Source of the DNA: Sabellastarte sp. h YS-2021
Taxonomy: Eukaryota > Annelida > Polychaeta > Sabellida > Sabellidae
NCBI GenBank assembly: GCA_964017235.1
Contig: OZ024929.1
Span: 58,933,603 to 58,997,602 of the forward strand
Reading direction: 5' to 3'
Length of the DNA stretch: 64,000 nt
The notes under the pieces are model-generated. The model was given only the letters and a program-made list of their open reading frames with translations, was not told the origin of the DNA and ran no database searches. Positions 52,062 to 64,000 of the stretch are shown piece after piece. How positions within the stretch are numbered: the stretch's first letter is position 1; every line of letters starts with the position of its first letter. The position numbers were made by a program, and so were the translations under genes.

Positions 52062-53288
52062 TGTCCAAAGGTACCTTTCTTTTTTGGTCCTCTGTAGTTG
52101 AGGCAGTAGTATCAATGTCTGGGATCTGTAACCAACCCATGAATGACCTGAACCTCATTGTCCCTCGATAAGTCTGGTCTGAGAGGGCCTGGTCTGGGTC
52201 GGTAGGGTCCTAATCAGGGTCGGACACTTCACCATCCTCAACAGTACCAATCAGCTGGGGTCGATCAGTAGTATCACTATCTGTATCAGTGTTCATATCT
52301 GAATCACTGCTGTCTGGCTGGATCTAGTAGACCTGCTGGGCACCTTTCACTGCAAAACAGGAGGGTGGATGCAAGGTTGGTGGCTCTAGGTCGGTCTTTA
52401 GTCTGAGGTCGGTTTACAGGAACCTGTGAAGCAAACTTCAGTCAACTGGCTGAATGAACTGATCGGTCACCAACTAGAGAAGTGCTGGTCGGTAAAACCT
52501 TGACAGTCTGAAAAGTCAGTTCTGGCTGTAATTTCTCCAAAGTTCTTGCCAATAACAGAGCTTCCAGTCTATTGAACCTTTCCGACCATTTCTGGTCCAG
52601 TGCTTCAAATCTTGCTGTCAGCAGAAGGCTTTGCAGGTTTGTTATCTGTTGAAAACTTGGCGGACTTGCTGCCAGACGATTTCACAGTCTTAGCAGGGAA
52701 GCAACCTTTCGCTCTTTCTTTCCACAACCACCACTACCGACACCAGGGCTGGGTCCATGAGGGAGGAACTAGTGTCAAGGGCTTTTGTCTTGTCAGAATT
52801 TAATTCTTGCTTTTCTTTCTTAAGTGTATAACTGGGGGTAGATAACGGGGATCGCTGCCCTTTCTCACGGCATCTGGCACATTAGTTCTGACTGTCGAAA
52901 CCAATAGTAAGATGGCCACAACCTCCCCTCTTTTGTCCTAGCGACACCAGGATATGTAGAAACTATGTAGTAACTGTATCCAGCAAATATAAAATTTCAA
53001 AGTCGCAGTATTTCTCCCAAAATTTTTCACCTGAGAGCTTCTCAAAATCCACCTGCACAGTACACGCACCAAATGAAAAAGATACCATGACATCACGCTG
53101 TCTAGACCGGAAGGAAGTATGATGCGCCACCTGGCGAATGGACAGTACTAGACTGGTCCTGCCGGTCAAAACACAGGATGGCCTTTTTGTGTCGTTTGGC
53201 TGGCTGGACTGCATCAACCGGATTAGCAATTGTCCATTGGGTATGGTATATAAACTTATAAAAATTCAAATTACTATAAAATTTTCCA
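52062..53288 (-). mobile_element. Truncated DIRS-like element 3
   Basis: The right edge (53230-53288, ending AAATTTTCCA-like) matches the terminal tip of element 1, followed inward by a diverged terminal repeat (GCCACCTGGCGA and CCGGTC words). A gag remnant comes next on the minus strand. It stops abruptly inside gag near 52062 and abuts a 168-type satellite. The flank on the other side is satellite of the same kind, so it inserted in a satellite like element 1. RT, recombinase and the other end are absent. Confidence 0.75.
52065..52955 (-). pseudogene. Gag pseudogene of DIRS-like element 3
   Basis: On the minus strand the first codons region (CACCAGGA, GTGTGGCC-like) aligns with the start of element 1 Gag. 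The region around 52100-52158 encodes RSFMGWLQIPD, matching the conserved RAFMGWNFIPD of element 1. Multiple stops and frame changes interrupt it, so it is not functional. Confidence 0.7.
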
Positions 53289-54812
53289 ATTTTCTCTCCA
53301 TTTTGGAAGTCATCTTGAATTTGTGCATGAAACACAGAAAACGCATTTATCTCAGGATAGTGTGATTTGGGCCAAATCATTGGTCAGGAGGGTATGTTCA
53401 AAGGCTTCCGTCAATTTCACCGAAATATCTTTTTCCCTACCATTTTGTTGGCCATCTGGAATGTCTGCATTGAAGGCAAAAACACAGATGGTGTATGCAA
53501 AAGCATCTGCTCATTTTCAAAAAATCTTTGCCATATTTGGTGACCATCTTGAAATTCTGCGTAGGGATGACAAGAAAAATAGTTAATATATCAGAAATGG
53601 TTTGGCAGATTTCAGTCAATTTTTTGGCCCACAAGGCTGTAGCAGAGAGATAATTTATACCTTAACAAAATTTGTTCTCTTGCCATTTTAGGCCGCCATC
53701 TTGAACTTTTGTGGAGATTTATCTCGGGATATGTTGTTTATGCTTTGCATAAACTTTTTTTCTTTCTGAAAGAACTACTGCAGTATTGGTCCTACTTTTC
53801 CTTTGAATACATGTATATCTACACAGATTAGCACTGTATATGTAAATCATCAGACAGATATTCAGACATCTCTTTATAGCATTGAAGTCTCTTCACAACT
53901 GCTGGAACAGCAATTATCATTACATTCCAAGACGAAAGTCGGAATATACTGGATTCAGATCTGTCTCTGCCGCTGCTGTAGAAATTTCCTGGTGTACATA
54001 ATAACTCAAAAAGCAATCAGAGCCCGTGAATGGGCTCTGTGTCAGCTGACTCTGTGCTTTGAGCTTCAGAGTACAAGTGAAAGTACAAAAGGATACAAAA
54101 GTTGTGCACTGCAAATGGTTTTTTAGAAGTAATGTACAAATTTAACTGTTAAAGTGCTTCCTAAGGAGCTACTGAGAACCTGGTTCGTAACAAAGGTAAA
54201 TAATTCAAAAAATAGGTGCATAGTGACTCTTAGGCTTTAATGATATATGGGTTTTGTTAACTTTGAAGCCAAACGAAAGGGAACTAAGGACCCAAGTTTT
54301 GGGAAGATACATTACCCTCTTAGAATCTGTACATGGATGGAGTACTCCCCTCTTGATGAATGCAATATGTATTGCAGTTTAGTAAAAAAATATTCTGGCT
54401 AGCCTTTTTAAATTTGCAGGATATATTGATCACCATAAAATCTTGCCTGGGAATATTTTTGGCCTCATTTTGAAAAACAAGATGGCTGCCACGGGCGTTT
54501 TTTCAACTTTCTACAAGGAGTTTTGTTGGCCCTCTAGAGCAAAGGGTATTATAGATAGAGATCTCAAATTTGCAGGATATATTCGTCACCATAAAATGTT
54601 GCCTGGGAATATTTTTGGCCTCATGGGAGGGAGATTATAAAATGCATCCTGTGGGTGGGTGCGTGCGTGTGTGCGTTAGTGTGTCACGCAGATTTCTCCA
54701 AAACTGCTACAGCTACAGATGTTTTTGTCAATTAATTGTCCTAATGAATTTTCATGCCCTTGAAATTTTGTTTTGTTTTGTGGACCTAGGCCTAAAGTTA
54801 GTGAGTAATAGC
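53289..54812. repeat. Diverged satellites and fused element tips
   Basis: 53289-53760 are decayed 168-type units (CATTTATCTC, GGCC.CCATCTTGAA). At 53930-54000 lies a decayed E-family 5' tip (GACGAAAGTCGG). It is joined to the reverse complement of a D-family 3' end (GCCCGTGAATGGGC, TGTGTCAGCTGAC) at 54010-54055. 54410-54630 holds a ~170-bp direct pair marked by CCTGGGAATATTTTTGGCCTCAT. No gene is supported. Confidence 0.6.
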
Positions 54813-54817
54813 AATTT

Positions 54818-54965
54818 TATTGCGCTACAATAGCTTACCATGTGGAACTGAATGCTGATCTTGGATGGCCGCGGGCATTAGGCCAACGTCTAAGAAAAAG
54901 AGACATTTATAGTTGGCCGTAGCCTCAGGTTGTACTCTTGTGGAACTTTTCCTTTTCTTCCTCTT
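54818..54965 (+). repeat. Element 2 left inverted terminal repeat
   Basis: Pairs with about 60795-60960 in inverted orientation: AGCTTACCATGTGGAACTGA, then ACATTTATAGTTGGCCGTAG and GTACTCTTGTGGAAC. A few mismatches show more age than in element 1. Confidence 0.85.
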
Positions 54966-55195
54966 CCATTGGCCACGTGATTTGGAAGCGTCTACTATTT
55001 GTAGTCATATTTTACTCTATTTCCCAGTTTTTACGTATTGTTGGATGTTATTACTTGGCTATTTTGCTTAATTAATGTTTTAGATTATTCTGTGAAAGTT
55101 CCATTTCGACAGGATAAGTATTTATTTACTTTTTTGTATTTTGTGAGTTTTCTCGGTTCAGGCTTGTTTGTACGCGTACATTTTATTGCATAAAA

Positions 55196-57279
55196 ATGTC
55201 TTCCAATTCCCACAGAACAAGCAAAGATAAACCTAGATCTGTGAAGTGCCGGCACTTCTGCCTTCCCTTTGATAGCCGTAACTATTGCCCTTCCTGTAGA
55301 GAAGCAAATAAAGGTGATGATCCCTGTGTTACTCTCGAATCTCCATGTGAGATCTGTGCTAGCTTCTCGGATGAACAGATGTCAAAAATCAAAAACAGAA
55401 AGGAAGCAGAAAGCCGACACTTCTATAGACAATGAGCTTGACTTGCTGGGTGACGAGGACGTGGATTAATTTACAGGATCTCAGGCAGACCTTGAGGGTG
55501 CTGCTGAACAACTATTTGCATCCCCACCACGTCCTCAACCCCTGCGTTTCGAGTCACTGTCTTTCAAAACTGACCAGCCAAATCTGTCCCACCTACCCCA
55601 GGTACTGCTTTACAGCAGAAAATCGAGTCCAAACTTGAAAAATCCCTGGGTTCTCAATTTAACATCCAATTACAACAACAAATGGGTGTATTCCATGCTT
55701 CTATGTTTGAGGCAATGAAGTCTCTCCGAGACTAATTTCAGTCTCTCAAAAAGACATCTAAAGGGGAGGTGGATCAGACCTCCTCTTCTGCCTCTAAGCC
55801 TGGTACTAGTAAACAGCCCGAGAACCTGGACCCAACCCCTCTGAGAACTCAATCTTCCTCTTGGGCGGATGAGGCTATGGATGTGGACTTATATGGTCCA
55901 CCCCTTCCTCCTCATCTCGGAGATAAACAGTCCATTCATGACTCTGACCCGAGACATCATCTTGGAGATCAATAATCTATGCATGAATCTGACCCGAGGC
56001 ATGTCTGATGAACATTCAGGTCAGTCGGAGGAACCCTCTCAGGTAGTCTCGGCTAGACCCAAGAAACCTGCAGATAAAAGAAAACACAAGGTTAGGTCCA
56101 GATACCCATCTCAGTCCTCATCTTCAGGGAAGATCAGTCCCCTGTACACAAAAACAGGTCTTCTAAGCCCTCCAGGGCCCTTTCTGATCAAGACCAACCT
56201 CAACACGACCCAGATCCTCTTTTCTATAGGGAAGTAGCCATGGCTGACTAATATGCTGAGGAAGTGGAAACCTTTAGGCGTATTCTCAATCTCCCTGACC
56301 CCAGGGAAACTATGCCCAGGTCTTCCACCTCTGTTCCGGGTCAGGATGATCAAAAAGGCCAACAGGAGCTTAGGCCAAGAGGCCCTTCTACTATGCTCCC
56401 ACTTAGTTCTCACATCAAAGATACTTTTGATAAGTTTGAACATGATTTTTTGGCCTCTAACTTACCTGAGGGTAAATATATTAAACCCCCTCTCTCCACT
56501 GCAAAGTGGTACAAGGTGGGACAGCCTTGTTCTGAAGACAAAATCCAGGAGTTGAACACAGACTTTTCGAAGATCTGTATCTCTCCAAAACCCTCTGGAG
56601 ACCCTATGGGTAAGGTTCCCCTTCCAGTTCTTCAGGAGCTAGAACATCAAGCTAGGCAGAACTCTCCACTATTAACTTCATGGCTGCTTTTGCCAAGACT
56701 TCATCCTCCTGTAATTCCACTTTAGAGAAGTGTCAACACAGTCTGAAGTCTTCATTCAAGAAAGTTAAATCTCAGATTCAAAAAGGTGCCAGTCCTGAAA
56801 AAGCAGCCAGGCGTGGTTACGAAGAGGCCTGTGAATATTTGGAGATTTGGAATAAGACCATTCTTATCCAACAAAGAACTCTTGCCTGCCTAAGCAAATC
56901 CCTGGCCCATATCCTCCAGAGGGAACTTTACTCCATGGGTAACACTGGCCTGCTAAGGTGCGAGGCCGAGATGACCCTACTTCAACCACAACTAGGGGAT
57001 ACAAGACACCAAGAACTCAGGAATTCGCCTTTTTGGCCTTCCTCGCTGTTCAACTCTCACTTGGTAAAGGAGTGTGAAGATTTCCTCAAAAAAGGAACCT
57101 CTAAAGATGCTCAGAGTTTTGGACCCTATCAAATTAAGCCCTTTCATGGTCCTCACAATAAGAAAAGAGGTTCCTACAGGACACGCCCCTATGGGGGCAA
57201 CTCCTCTCAAAGCAGTAACCAATCGTTTTCCTCAGGTAGGGGGAAACCAAATTTCAGAGGCTCCAGAGGTCGTTTTTGA
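55196..57279 (+). pseudogene. Element 2 Gag pseudogene
   Basis: It starts MSSNSHRTSK and has the same Cys/His pattern as element 1 (CRHFC, YCPSC, DPCV, CEIC). A serine/proline-rich middle and a Gly/Arg-rich C-terminus (FRGSRGRF) follow. The frame changes at least four times between 55430 and 56700. The C-terminal 200 residues (56680-57279) are intact. The AT-rich codon usage differs from element 1. Confidence 0.8.
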
Positions 57280-57465
57280 CCCCACCCCAGGGAACAGGGG
57301 CATGGAAACCCCTCCCCCAATGACTCCTCAAAAGCCTCCCTCAGTCCACCAGTAGGAGGTCGCCTCCGTCCTTTCAGAAGAGACTGGAAAATAAACAAAT
57401 GTTCAGACAGCGTATTAATTATTATCACCAATGGCTACGTTCTGCCATTCATCTCAAAACCAAAA

Positions 57466-59050
57466 TTGGTCAGAGCTCCCCTGATTCATTCAGGATACAA
57501 GGCCCATCACAAAGAACAAGCTCTGGCCTCTTGCATCCAGTCTCTTCTGTCAAAGAACGCAATAGAAAGGGTGGAAAATGTAAAATCTCTCAGGTTTTAC
57601 AGTTGCCTGTTTCTAGTCCCCAAGCCTCACCAAAGGTGGAGACCAGTGATAGACCTAAGCAGGCTCAACACCTTCCTACCTGTAGAAAGGTTCAAAATGG
57701 AAACTCCAGAGTCCATCAGGGCCTCTGTGATTCCAGGGGAATGGGTGTCACTGATAGACCTTTCAGACGCCTACCTTCGCATCCCCATCCACCCAAACTC
57801 AAGGAAGTACCTACGGTTTTGCCACAGGTCACAGGTGTTCCAGTTCACCTCCCTTCCTTTCGAACTAGCCACAGCCCCTCAAACAATTCCCCTCACAAGG
57901 GGAATCAGGCTTCACCAATACCTGGACGACTGGCTGATCAGGGCCCAGTCTCAGGAAGACGCCCAAGTGAACACTCAGGCAGTGGTAGACCTGACTCAGT
58001 CCTTAGGGTGGATAATAAATCAGGAGAAATCCGAACTAAAACCTGCTCAAGTGTTTTCGTTCGTGAGCTATGAGTACCACCTAGATTTAGGCGTTGTAAA
58101 ACCCACTCAAGAGAGATGGCTCAAACTTCAGGATTTGATCCTGATGCCTTCACAGGAGGCCCTTTCAATTTCACCTCAAGGAGCACTGGAGATATCATCA
58201 GTCACTGGACAGCCTCCTTCCTTGGACAGAAACCATTTCAGCACACCTAGATTGGTGGCAGAATCCCACAAACGTGATGAAAGGTGCAGACCTTCATCCC
58301 AAAGACCACAGTATCCAATTCTTTACAGACACCTCAAATGAAGGCTGGGGCGTTCACTTAGAGCAAACCTCTACAAAGGGTCTGTGGTCAGATAGGGAAA
58401 AAAGGCTACACATAAATGTTCTAGAGCTGAAGGTGGTTTCTCTGGCCCTTCAAAGGTTCAAGGACCAGTGTCACAACCAAACAGTGCTAGTTGCTACAGA
58501 CAACCCAACAGTAGTAGCCTACATATATAAACAAGGAGGAACCCACTCGGCGGAGATGTGTGGTCTCCTGTGGAAAATCATGACCTGGTGCCATCATTAC
58601 AAAATAACCTTAAAGGCCAGACACATTCCAGGGTGTCTGAATGTGATGCCGACCTACTGTCCAGGTCAAACCAAGTCCAGTCAACAGAATGGTCACTGCA
58701 TCCACAGGTGTTCAAACAGATCTGTTACAAGTGGTTCACCCCTCATGTAGATCTATTTGCCACTCGTCTGAACCACAAACTACCACTGTATTTCTATCCA
58801 GTCCCAGACCCAAATGCTTGGGACATAGATGCTCTAAACATAGACTGGTCGGGTCTCACAGCTTATGCTTACTCTCCAAGGGCTCTCCTTCACAGGGTAA
58901 TCCAAAAGATCAGACGATGCAAATTGCCTGATCATTGTAATAGCCCCAGGCTGACCAGGGATGCCCTGGTTTTGGGACCTAGTGCAACTCTCGACAGAGA
59001 TCCCACTACAGCTTCTAGTGTCAACAACTCTTCTCAAACAGTCCCACAAC
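57466..59050 (+). pseudogene. Element 2 RT / RNase H / MT-like pseudogene
   Basis: RT motifs LIDLSDAYLRIPI and YLDDW (57919) are present, but LPFG has become LPFE and a short deletion removes residues before the YLDD segment. RNase H (FTDTSNEGWG, ATDNPT, ARHIPG) continues in another frame. The VDLFATRLNHKLP domain is in a third frame, and a TGA replaces a codon before PGMPWFWDLV near 58952. It cannot make a full protein. Confidence 0.85.
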
Positions 59051-60286
59051 TATATGTTTCACAGCAATCCACAACATCTCAACCTCCACACCTGGTGTCT
59101 AGGAGTGGACAGCTCCAAGAAAAAGGCTTCTCTGGAGGTGGCAGAGAGAATTGCTGCCCCGCAGAGATCATCAACAAGAACCATCTATAAATCAAAGTGG
59201 GCCCTATTTGAAAAATGGTGCAGAGAAAATTCGGTGGATTTCTCCACTCCCTCTGTGAAACAAGGCTCAGACTTTTTCATGTACCTGTACCAAGACCTAA
59301 ACAGGCGCCCTTTGACTATTGATGGTTATAGGACTGCTATTGTTGACACCCTAGGCCCAGCTGGGCAGCATATCTCCCAAAGCTCAGACCTCATCAGATT
59401 ACTCTCCAGTTTTCACAGGGATTGTCCCAAAAGTTCCAGGAATCTTCCAAAATGGAACCTTTCTGTTGTAGTTAATGAGCTCACTAAAGCACCCTTTGAG
59501 CCTGTGAAAGACACAGACCTCAAACATCTTACTCTCAAAACTGCTTTCTTGCTAGCTTTGGCCTCCTGCAAGCGCAGCAGCGAAATTCATGCCTGGGTTG
59601 CAAACAAAGTATCTAATCTAGGGCAATGGGAAAATGTTGCCTTGTTCCCTTCTGATTTCACAGCCAAAAACCAACTAGTAAGAGAAGGTTCTCAAAGTGT
59701 GTCTCCTGTGACTATTCCTGCTTTGACTACTATTGTAGATAGACAATTCAAAGAAGACAGGACCTTGTGTCCGGTACGGGCCCTGAGATATTACTTGGAT
59801 CGAACCAAAGACCTGAGAGGGTCTCGATCCCTACTTTTCATTTCCTTCAACAAAGGACACACCTCAGACATCAGACCCACTACTCTCACTTCTTGATTAA
59901 AACAAACCATCCTACTTTGTTATAAACAAGCAGACAAACAAGCCTTGGTCCAAGTTAAAGCGCATGACATTAGGGCCTTTGCGGCCTCTAAGGCCTTTTA
60001 CGGTGGGGTATCGGTGGACCAAATCATGCAAGCCTGTCACTGGAAAGCTCACAACACATTTACAAATTTTTACCTAAAAGACCTTACTTGGTCAGACAAC
60101 AATATGTATCTGGGACCAGTAGTAGCGACACAACAAGTCCTAGACCCTTACCCTCAGACCAGTTATCATCTGCTACAACCAAGTCTTCAGGAGTCTAAAT
60201 CCCAGGGTCTAGGTATAAGTTTACCTCATCAGGATGTTTGGGTAAGGTCTTTTTATTTTTTCAGTATATATTGTATTATGTATTAA
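59051..60286 (+). pseudogene. Element 2 tyrosine recombinase pseudogene
   Basis: It is in the same frame as the preceding MPWFWDLV segment, unlike element 1. Catalytic positions are kept: Arg in CKRSSEIHAW, HDIR, ACHW and the Tyr in FTNFY. One TGA at 59894-59896 interrupts it where element 1 has Trp (SSWIKQ). The C-terminus runs beyond the position where element 1 stops. Confidence 0.85.
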
Positions 60287-60630
60287 GGACTTATTAAGGT
60301 CATTAATCTCATTTCAGGGTGGCAAAAATTATGAGATTCCCAAGCCTAGGGCTTGTTTCCATCGTGGCTTAGCTCTAGGGGCATTACTCTTCAAGTGAGC
60401 ATGGGCTGCTCTTCTCTCCTCCAATCAAAACATCCAGAAAGTTTTTAGCACTGTCATTTATTCTTTTTGGTTTTTGGCTTATTGCAGACCCAGCCCCCGT
60501 GACTGGGCTCTGTAAACAGGACTCATGACTGGCATTTCAAAAACATTCATTCTATCTATTAATTCAAATCTAAGAAAAATTTACTACTTCTTCCAGTCTC
60601 AGCTGTAATCCCTCCACCGGACGGTTGGAT

Positions 60631-60737
60631 TCAGCATTCAGTTCCACATGGTAAGCTATTGTAGCGCAATAAAATTGAAAATTTTAATTGCTTAAATGTA
60701 GCTTTTACAAGCTACAAGCTTACCATGTGGAACTGAA
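60631..60737 (+). repeat. Element 2 internal complementary region
   Basis: The left half (60631-60676) is the reverse complement of the element's first 46 bases. The right half (GAAAATTTTAATTGC to ATGTGGAACTGAA) complements its right end with some divergence. AATAAA at 60668-60673 sits at the junction, as in element 1. Confidence 0.88.
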
Positions 60738-60794
60738 GAGAGTCCCACCCTGCCTCCCTGGTGTATTACAGCTGAGGGGTATGGTTCAAAATTG

Positions 60795-60965
60795 CAACGA
60801 GAAAAGAAGGACGAATTAGGAAGAGTTCCACGAGAGTACAACCTGAGGCTACGGCCAACTATAAATGTCTATTTTTCTTAGATGTTGGACGGATGCCTGC
60901 GCCCATCTGAGATCAGCATTCAGTTCCACTTGGTAAGCTTGTAGCTTATAAAAGCTACAGTTAAG
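60795..60965 (+). repeat. Element 2 right inverted terminal repeat
   Basis: Inverted partner of 54818-54965, including CTACGGCCAACTATAAATGT and TCAGTTCCACTTGGTAAGCT. It carries more changes than the internal complementary region. Confidence 0.85.
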
Positions 60966-60974
60966 TAATAAAGG

Positions 60975-62150
60975 ACTTTGAATAAAGGACTCATAACTCA
61001 AAAAGTATTGCAGTTAGAGTTTTTTCTTGAAATATGTTGTTCAGCTACTTTGTCCTTAACTAAGATGACATATAGTTTGGAGTTCCATTGCATGCCAGAA
61101 GTGAGTAACAGCTATTTTGTTATTTATAGCAAAATAATGACAGAGGTAAATGTGAAATATCTTTAAAAATCTTCAAGTTAGGCAAATCTTTTCCAATATG
61201 TTGTTTATCTAGTTTTTGGTAAGCTATCACATGGTAAAGTTTCAGACCTGTCCCACATTGTATAGCTGAGTAATAGCTACTTTGAAATTCTTACCATTGA
61301 GTAAAGCCTTTGTAACTCCAAAACTCTTGCAGTTAGAGTATTTTCCTAAAATATGTTGTTCAGCTACTTTGGCCTTAGCTATAAGATGTCATATAGTTTG
61401 GAGTTCTATTGCATGCCATAAGTGAGTAATAGCTATTTTCTTATTTGTAGCAAAATAATGACAAAAGTAAATGTCAAATATCATAAAAAGTATTAAAGTT
61501 AGCCGAATCTTTTCAAATATGTTATTCATCTAGTTTTTGATAAGCTATTACATAGTAAAATTTCAGACCTGTTTGCACATTGAATAGCTGGGTAATAGCT
61601 ACTATAAAATTCTTACTATTGAGTAAAGCCTTTGTAACTCCCAAACTATTGCAGTTAGAGTATTTTCCTAAAATATGTTGTTCAGCTATTTTGTCCTTAG
61701 CTATAAGATGATACATAGTTTGGAGCTCCACTGCGTATATTAAATGAGTAATAGCTATTTTCTCATTTGTAGATAAATAACAGAAGTAAATGTCAAATAT
61801 CTTTAAGAGTTTTGTACTTAGGGCAATCTTCAAATATGTTATTCATTGAGTTTTTAATAACATATCATTTACTACTTTAAGCTTATTGTATCCACCAGAC
61901 CTATACTCATTTTGCCAATGAGTAACTCACTTGTAACTTCAAAAGTATTAAATTTAGAGTTTTTTTTGTCAAATATGTTGTTTATCTACTTTTTCATGTT
62001 CTGTGTCATGACGCATTCTCAGAGCTCTAGCTATAATGCCAACTGAGTAATAGCTACTTTGACATTTTGCCACTGAGTAAGTCAATGTTTAAGTTAAAAA
62101 GTATTCAGTATAGAGGTTTGCTATAAATTATGTTATCCTTAGGGCACTGA
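60975..62150. repeat. Satellite array of about 320 bp
   Basis: Landmark CAGTTAGAGT recurs at about 61011, 61331 and 61652 with AATATGTTGTTCAGCTA next to it. Half-units show the same plan as the 160-bp units of the D family (GAGTAATAGCTA). No gene seen. Confidence 0.8.
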
Positions 62151-63130
62151 GGACTGCTCCTGCAGGACCTCTCAAAAATTTAGACTTGTCTAAAATTCAG
62201 CCGCCATCTTGAATTTTGGCATAAATGGAAAATGCCAGTAAGAGATAGAGAGATTTCGGGCAAAATTTTGACCCCCAGTGTACTAAGGACTACTCCACTA
62301 GGACCTCTGAAATGTTTAGACTTTTTTTAATTTTGGCCGAAATGAAAAATATCATTTTGGGCAAATTTCAGATCCCAAGGGTAATAAGGGCTACTCCTCT
62401 AGCACCTCTGAAAAATTTAGACTTTTCCAATTTTTGGCCGCCATCTTGAAATTTGGCAGAAATGGAAGATGTCATTTATCTCAAAAACCGTAAGAGAGCG
62501 ATTTCGGGCAAATTTTGGACCCCCAGGGTACTAAGGACTACTCCACTATTTTTGGTTTAGTTTCTTATATCCTTAATAATTTTTTTTGCTTTTGCAGATC
62601 TAGGTTAATAGCTAATTGAATAGTGGGGCTAGTAGCTATTTTGAATAAATTGCTTATAACTCCAAAACCAGTGCATTTAGAGCATATTGCAAAAACTTGT
62701 TGTTCAGCTACTTTCTCTGTACCTACAAGATGGTACCTGTTTTACAATAGCTAAGTGGGTAATAGCTATTTTCTGAATTTTACAGTGATGGAAAATACAA
62801 AAACTCATGTATCTCACATATGACGAAATTTTTGAGCCACAGGGTATGTGTAGAGTTATCTGCAACTTTTTGCGAAAAATGGTTTTCCTGCCATTTTTGA
62901 CGGCCATATTGAATTTCTGCGTAAAATGCAAAAACGCATTTATCTCGGAAACAGTGCAAGATACAGCCATTTCGATGAAATTTTTGGACCGCAGGGTATA
63001 CACAGAGTCATCTGCAATATTTTGCCAAAAATTGTTTTCCTGCCACTTTTTGGTGGCCATATTGAATTTCTGCATAAAAAAACCCCAAAAATTATTATCT
63101 TGGTAACGGTGTAAGGTAGAGCAATTTCGG
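62151..63130. repeat. Diverged 168-type satellite units
   Basis: Units share AGCGATTTCGGGCAAATTT, CCCAGGGTA and GCCGCCATCTTGAA with the arrays at 11140 and 20465 but are much more diverged. The 166-residue minus-strand frame over 62704-63204 is a read-through of these repeats. Confidence 0.7.
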
Positions 63131-63780
63131 TGATAAGTAAGCCATTCACCTACTTTTGGGTGATCTACCACATGGTGAAGTTGCAGATCTATAGCCCTTT
63201 GCATACATGAGTCATAGCTACTAAAATGAGTAAATGTCTTTTATCTCTAAAACTATTGCTGATAGGTTATTTCTTCAAAATGAGTCATTCACCTACTTTT
63301 GGGTGATCTACCATGTGGTGAAGTTGCAGAACTGTAGCTCTTTGGATAGCTGAGTAATAGCTACTAAAATGAGCAAATGTCTTTTATCTCTAAAAGTATT
63401 GCTGATACTCAATTTCTTCAAAATAAGTCATTCACCTACTTTTGGATGATCTACCGCATGGTGAGGTTGCAGAACTGTAGCTTTTTGGATAGCTGATTAA
63501 TAGCTACTAAAACTTTTATCTCTAAAAGTATTATAGATATGCAATTTCTTCTACATAAGTCATTCACCTACTTTTGGCTGATCTACCACATAGTGAAGTT
63601 TCATATCTATAGCTCTTTGCATAGCTGAGTAATAGCTACTAAAATGAGTAAATGTCTTTTATCTCTAAAAGTATTGCACACAGGCAAATTCGTCTAAATA
63701 AGTCATTCACCTACTTTTGGGTGATCTACCACATAGTGAAGTTGCAGAACTGTAGTTCTTTGCATAGCTGAGTCATACCT
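63131..63780. repeat. Satellite array of about 140 bp
   Basis: Five units with landmark CATTCACCTACTTTTGG, each followed by TGATCTACCACATGGTGAAG and AATGAGTAAATGTCTTTTAT. Related to but distinct from the 133-bp satellite of A, B and C. 63781-64000 holds nothing I recognise. Confidence 0.85.
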
Positions 63781-64000
63781 GCTAGTGGAGAGTAGTGAGT
63801 AGCCATACCAACTGTGTGTTGATGAGAATCCAGAGAATATGAATGCATGAGTGAACATACAGAGCCTGCATCTAGTCAAAGGCTATTAATAGAACTAGTT
63901 CTTTACATAAGATCAAAACAGCAGAAAAGTTACCTTTAAGATTTTTACAAATTTGAACTCTGTGACACATGCAAGAAAAAAATATTAAGCATAACGGAAG

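Larger units (their letters stand above)
54813..60972 (+). mobile_element. DIRS-like retrotransposon, element 2 (different subfamily, decayed)
   Basis: It has the same layout as element 1 (gag, RT/RNase H, tyrosine recombinase, internal complementary region and inverted terminal repeats), but its tips are unrelated (AATTTTATTGCGCTAC and a TGTAGCTT/AAGCTACA palindrome). The left boundary is fixed by the internal region; the right is approximate because the outermost bases have diverged from the prediction. Flanks resemble the local satellite (GAGTAATAGC). Coding regions carry several frameshifts and stops, so this copy is dead. Protein similarity to element 1 is clear throughout. Confidence 0.88.

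Overview
The window is AT-rich, intron-rich eukaryotic DNA dominated by repeats. The one clear host gene is a CDC42-type Rho GTPase on the + strand, from about 15591 to 49690. Its exons are separated by introns full of satellite arrays and non-autonomous mobile elements. The repeat style, the tRNA-derived SINE and the DIRS-like elements suggest a lophotrochozoan, most likely a mollusc. This is inference, because nothing here identifies the species.

Layout. 1-10700: a possible exon edge on the minus strand, a 153-bp tandem duplication, a ~795-bp higher-order repeat (2930-6060), a SINE near 6590-6740, and a cluster of TA-flanked inverted-repeat MITEs, one nested in another (8471-9321). 10721-13741: composite element A, made of a 168-bp satellite followed by a 133-bp satellite. 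15591-46904/48362: CDC42 with four constitutive coding exons and two mutually exclusive last exons. Intron 1 holds elements D1 and F. Intron 2 holds B, E0, D2 and E1. Intron 3 holds composite element C, itself interrupted by a 6.4-kb DIRS-like retrotransposon (33121-39565), and then E2. Intron 4 starts with a minisatellite built from the end of exon 4. 49690-54800: sparse sequence, old repeats and a truncated DIRS-like copy (52062-53288, minus strand). 54813-~60970: a second, decayed DIRS-like element of a different subfamily. 60975-63780: further satellite arrays.

How it fits together. CDC42 encodes a 191-residue GTPase. The two last exons end in CVIL or CCLL, so splice choice would change C-terminal lipidation. 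The DIRS-like elements encode Gag, reverse transcriptase/RNase H and a tyrosine recombinase. They have inverted terminal repeats and an internal complementary region that exactly matches the predicted circle junction. The first copy inserted without a target duplication, and the empty site can be read from neighbouring satellite units. Families C, D, E and F share one terminal plan: a 5' hairpin, an inverted copy of one hairpin arm near the 3' end, and then a 3' hairpin. This resembles Helentron/HINE-type rolling-circle elements.
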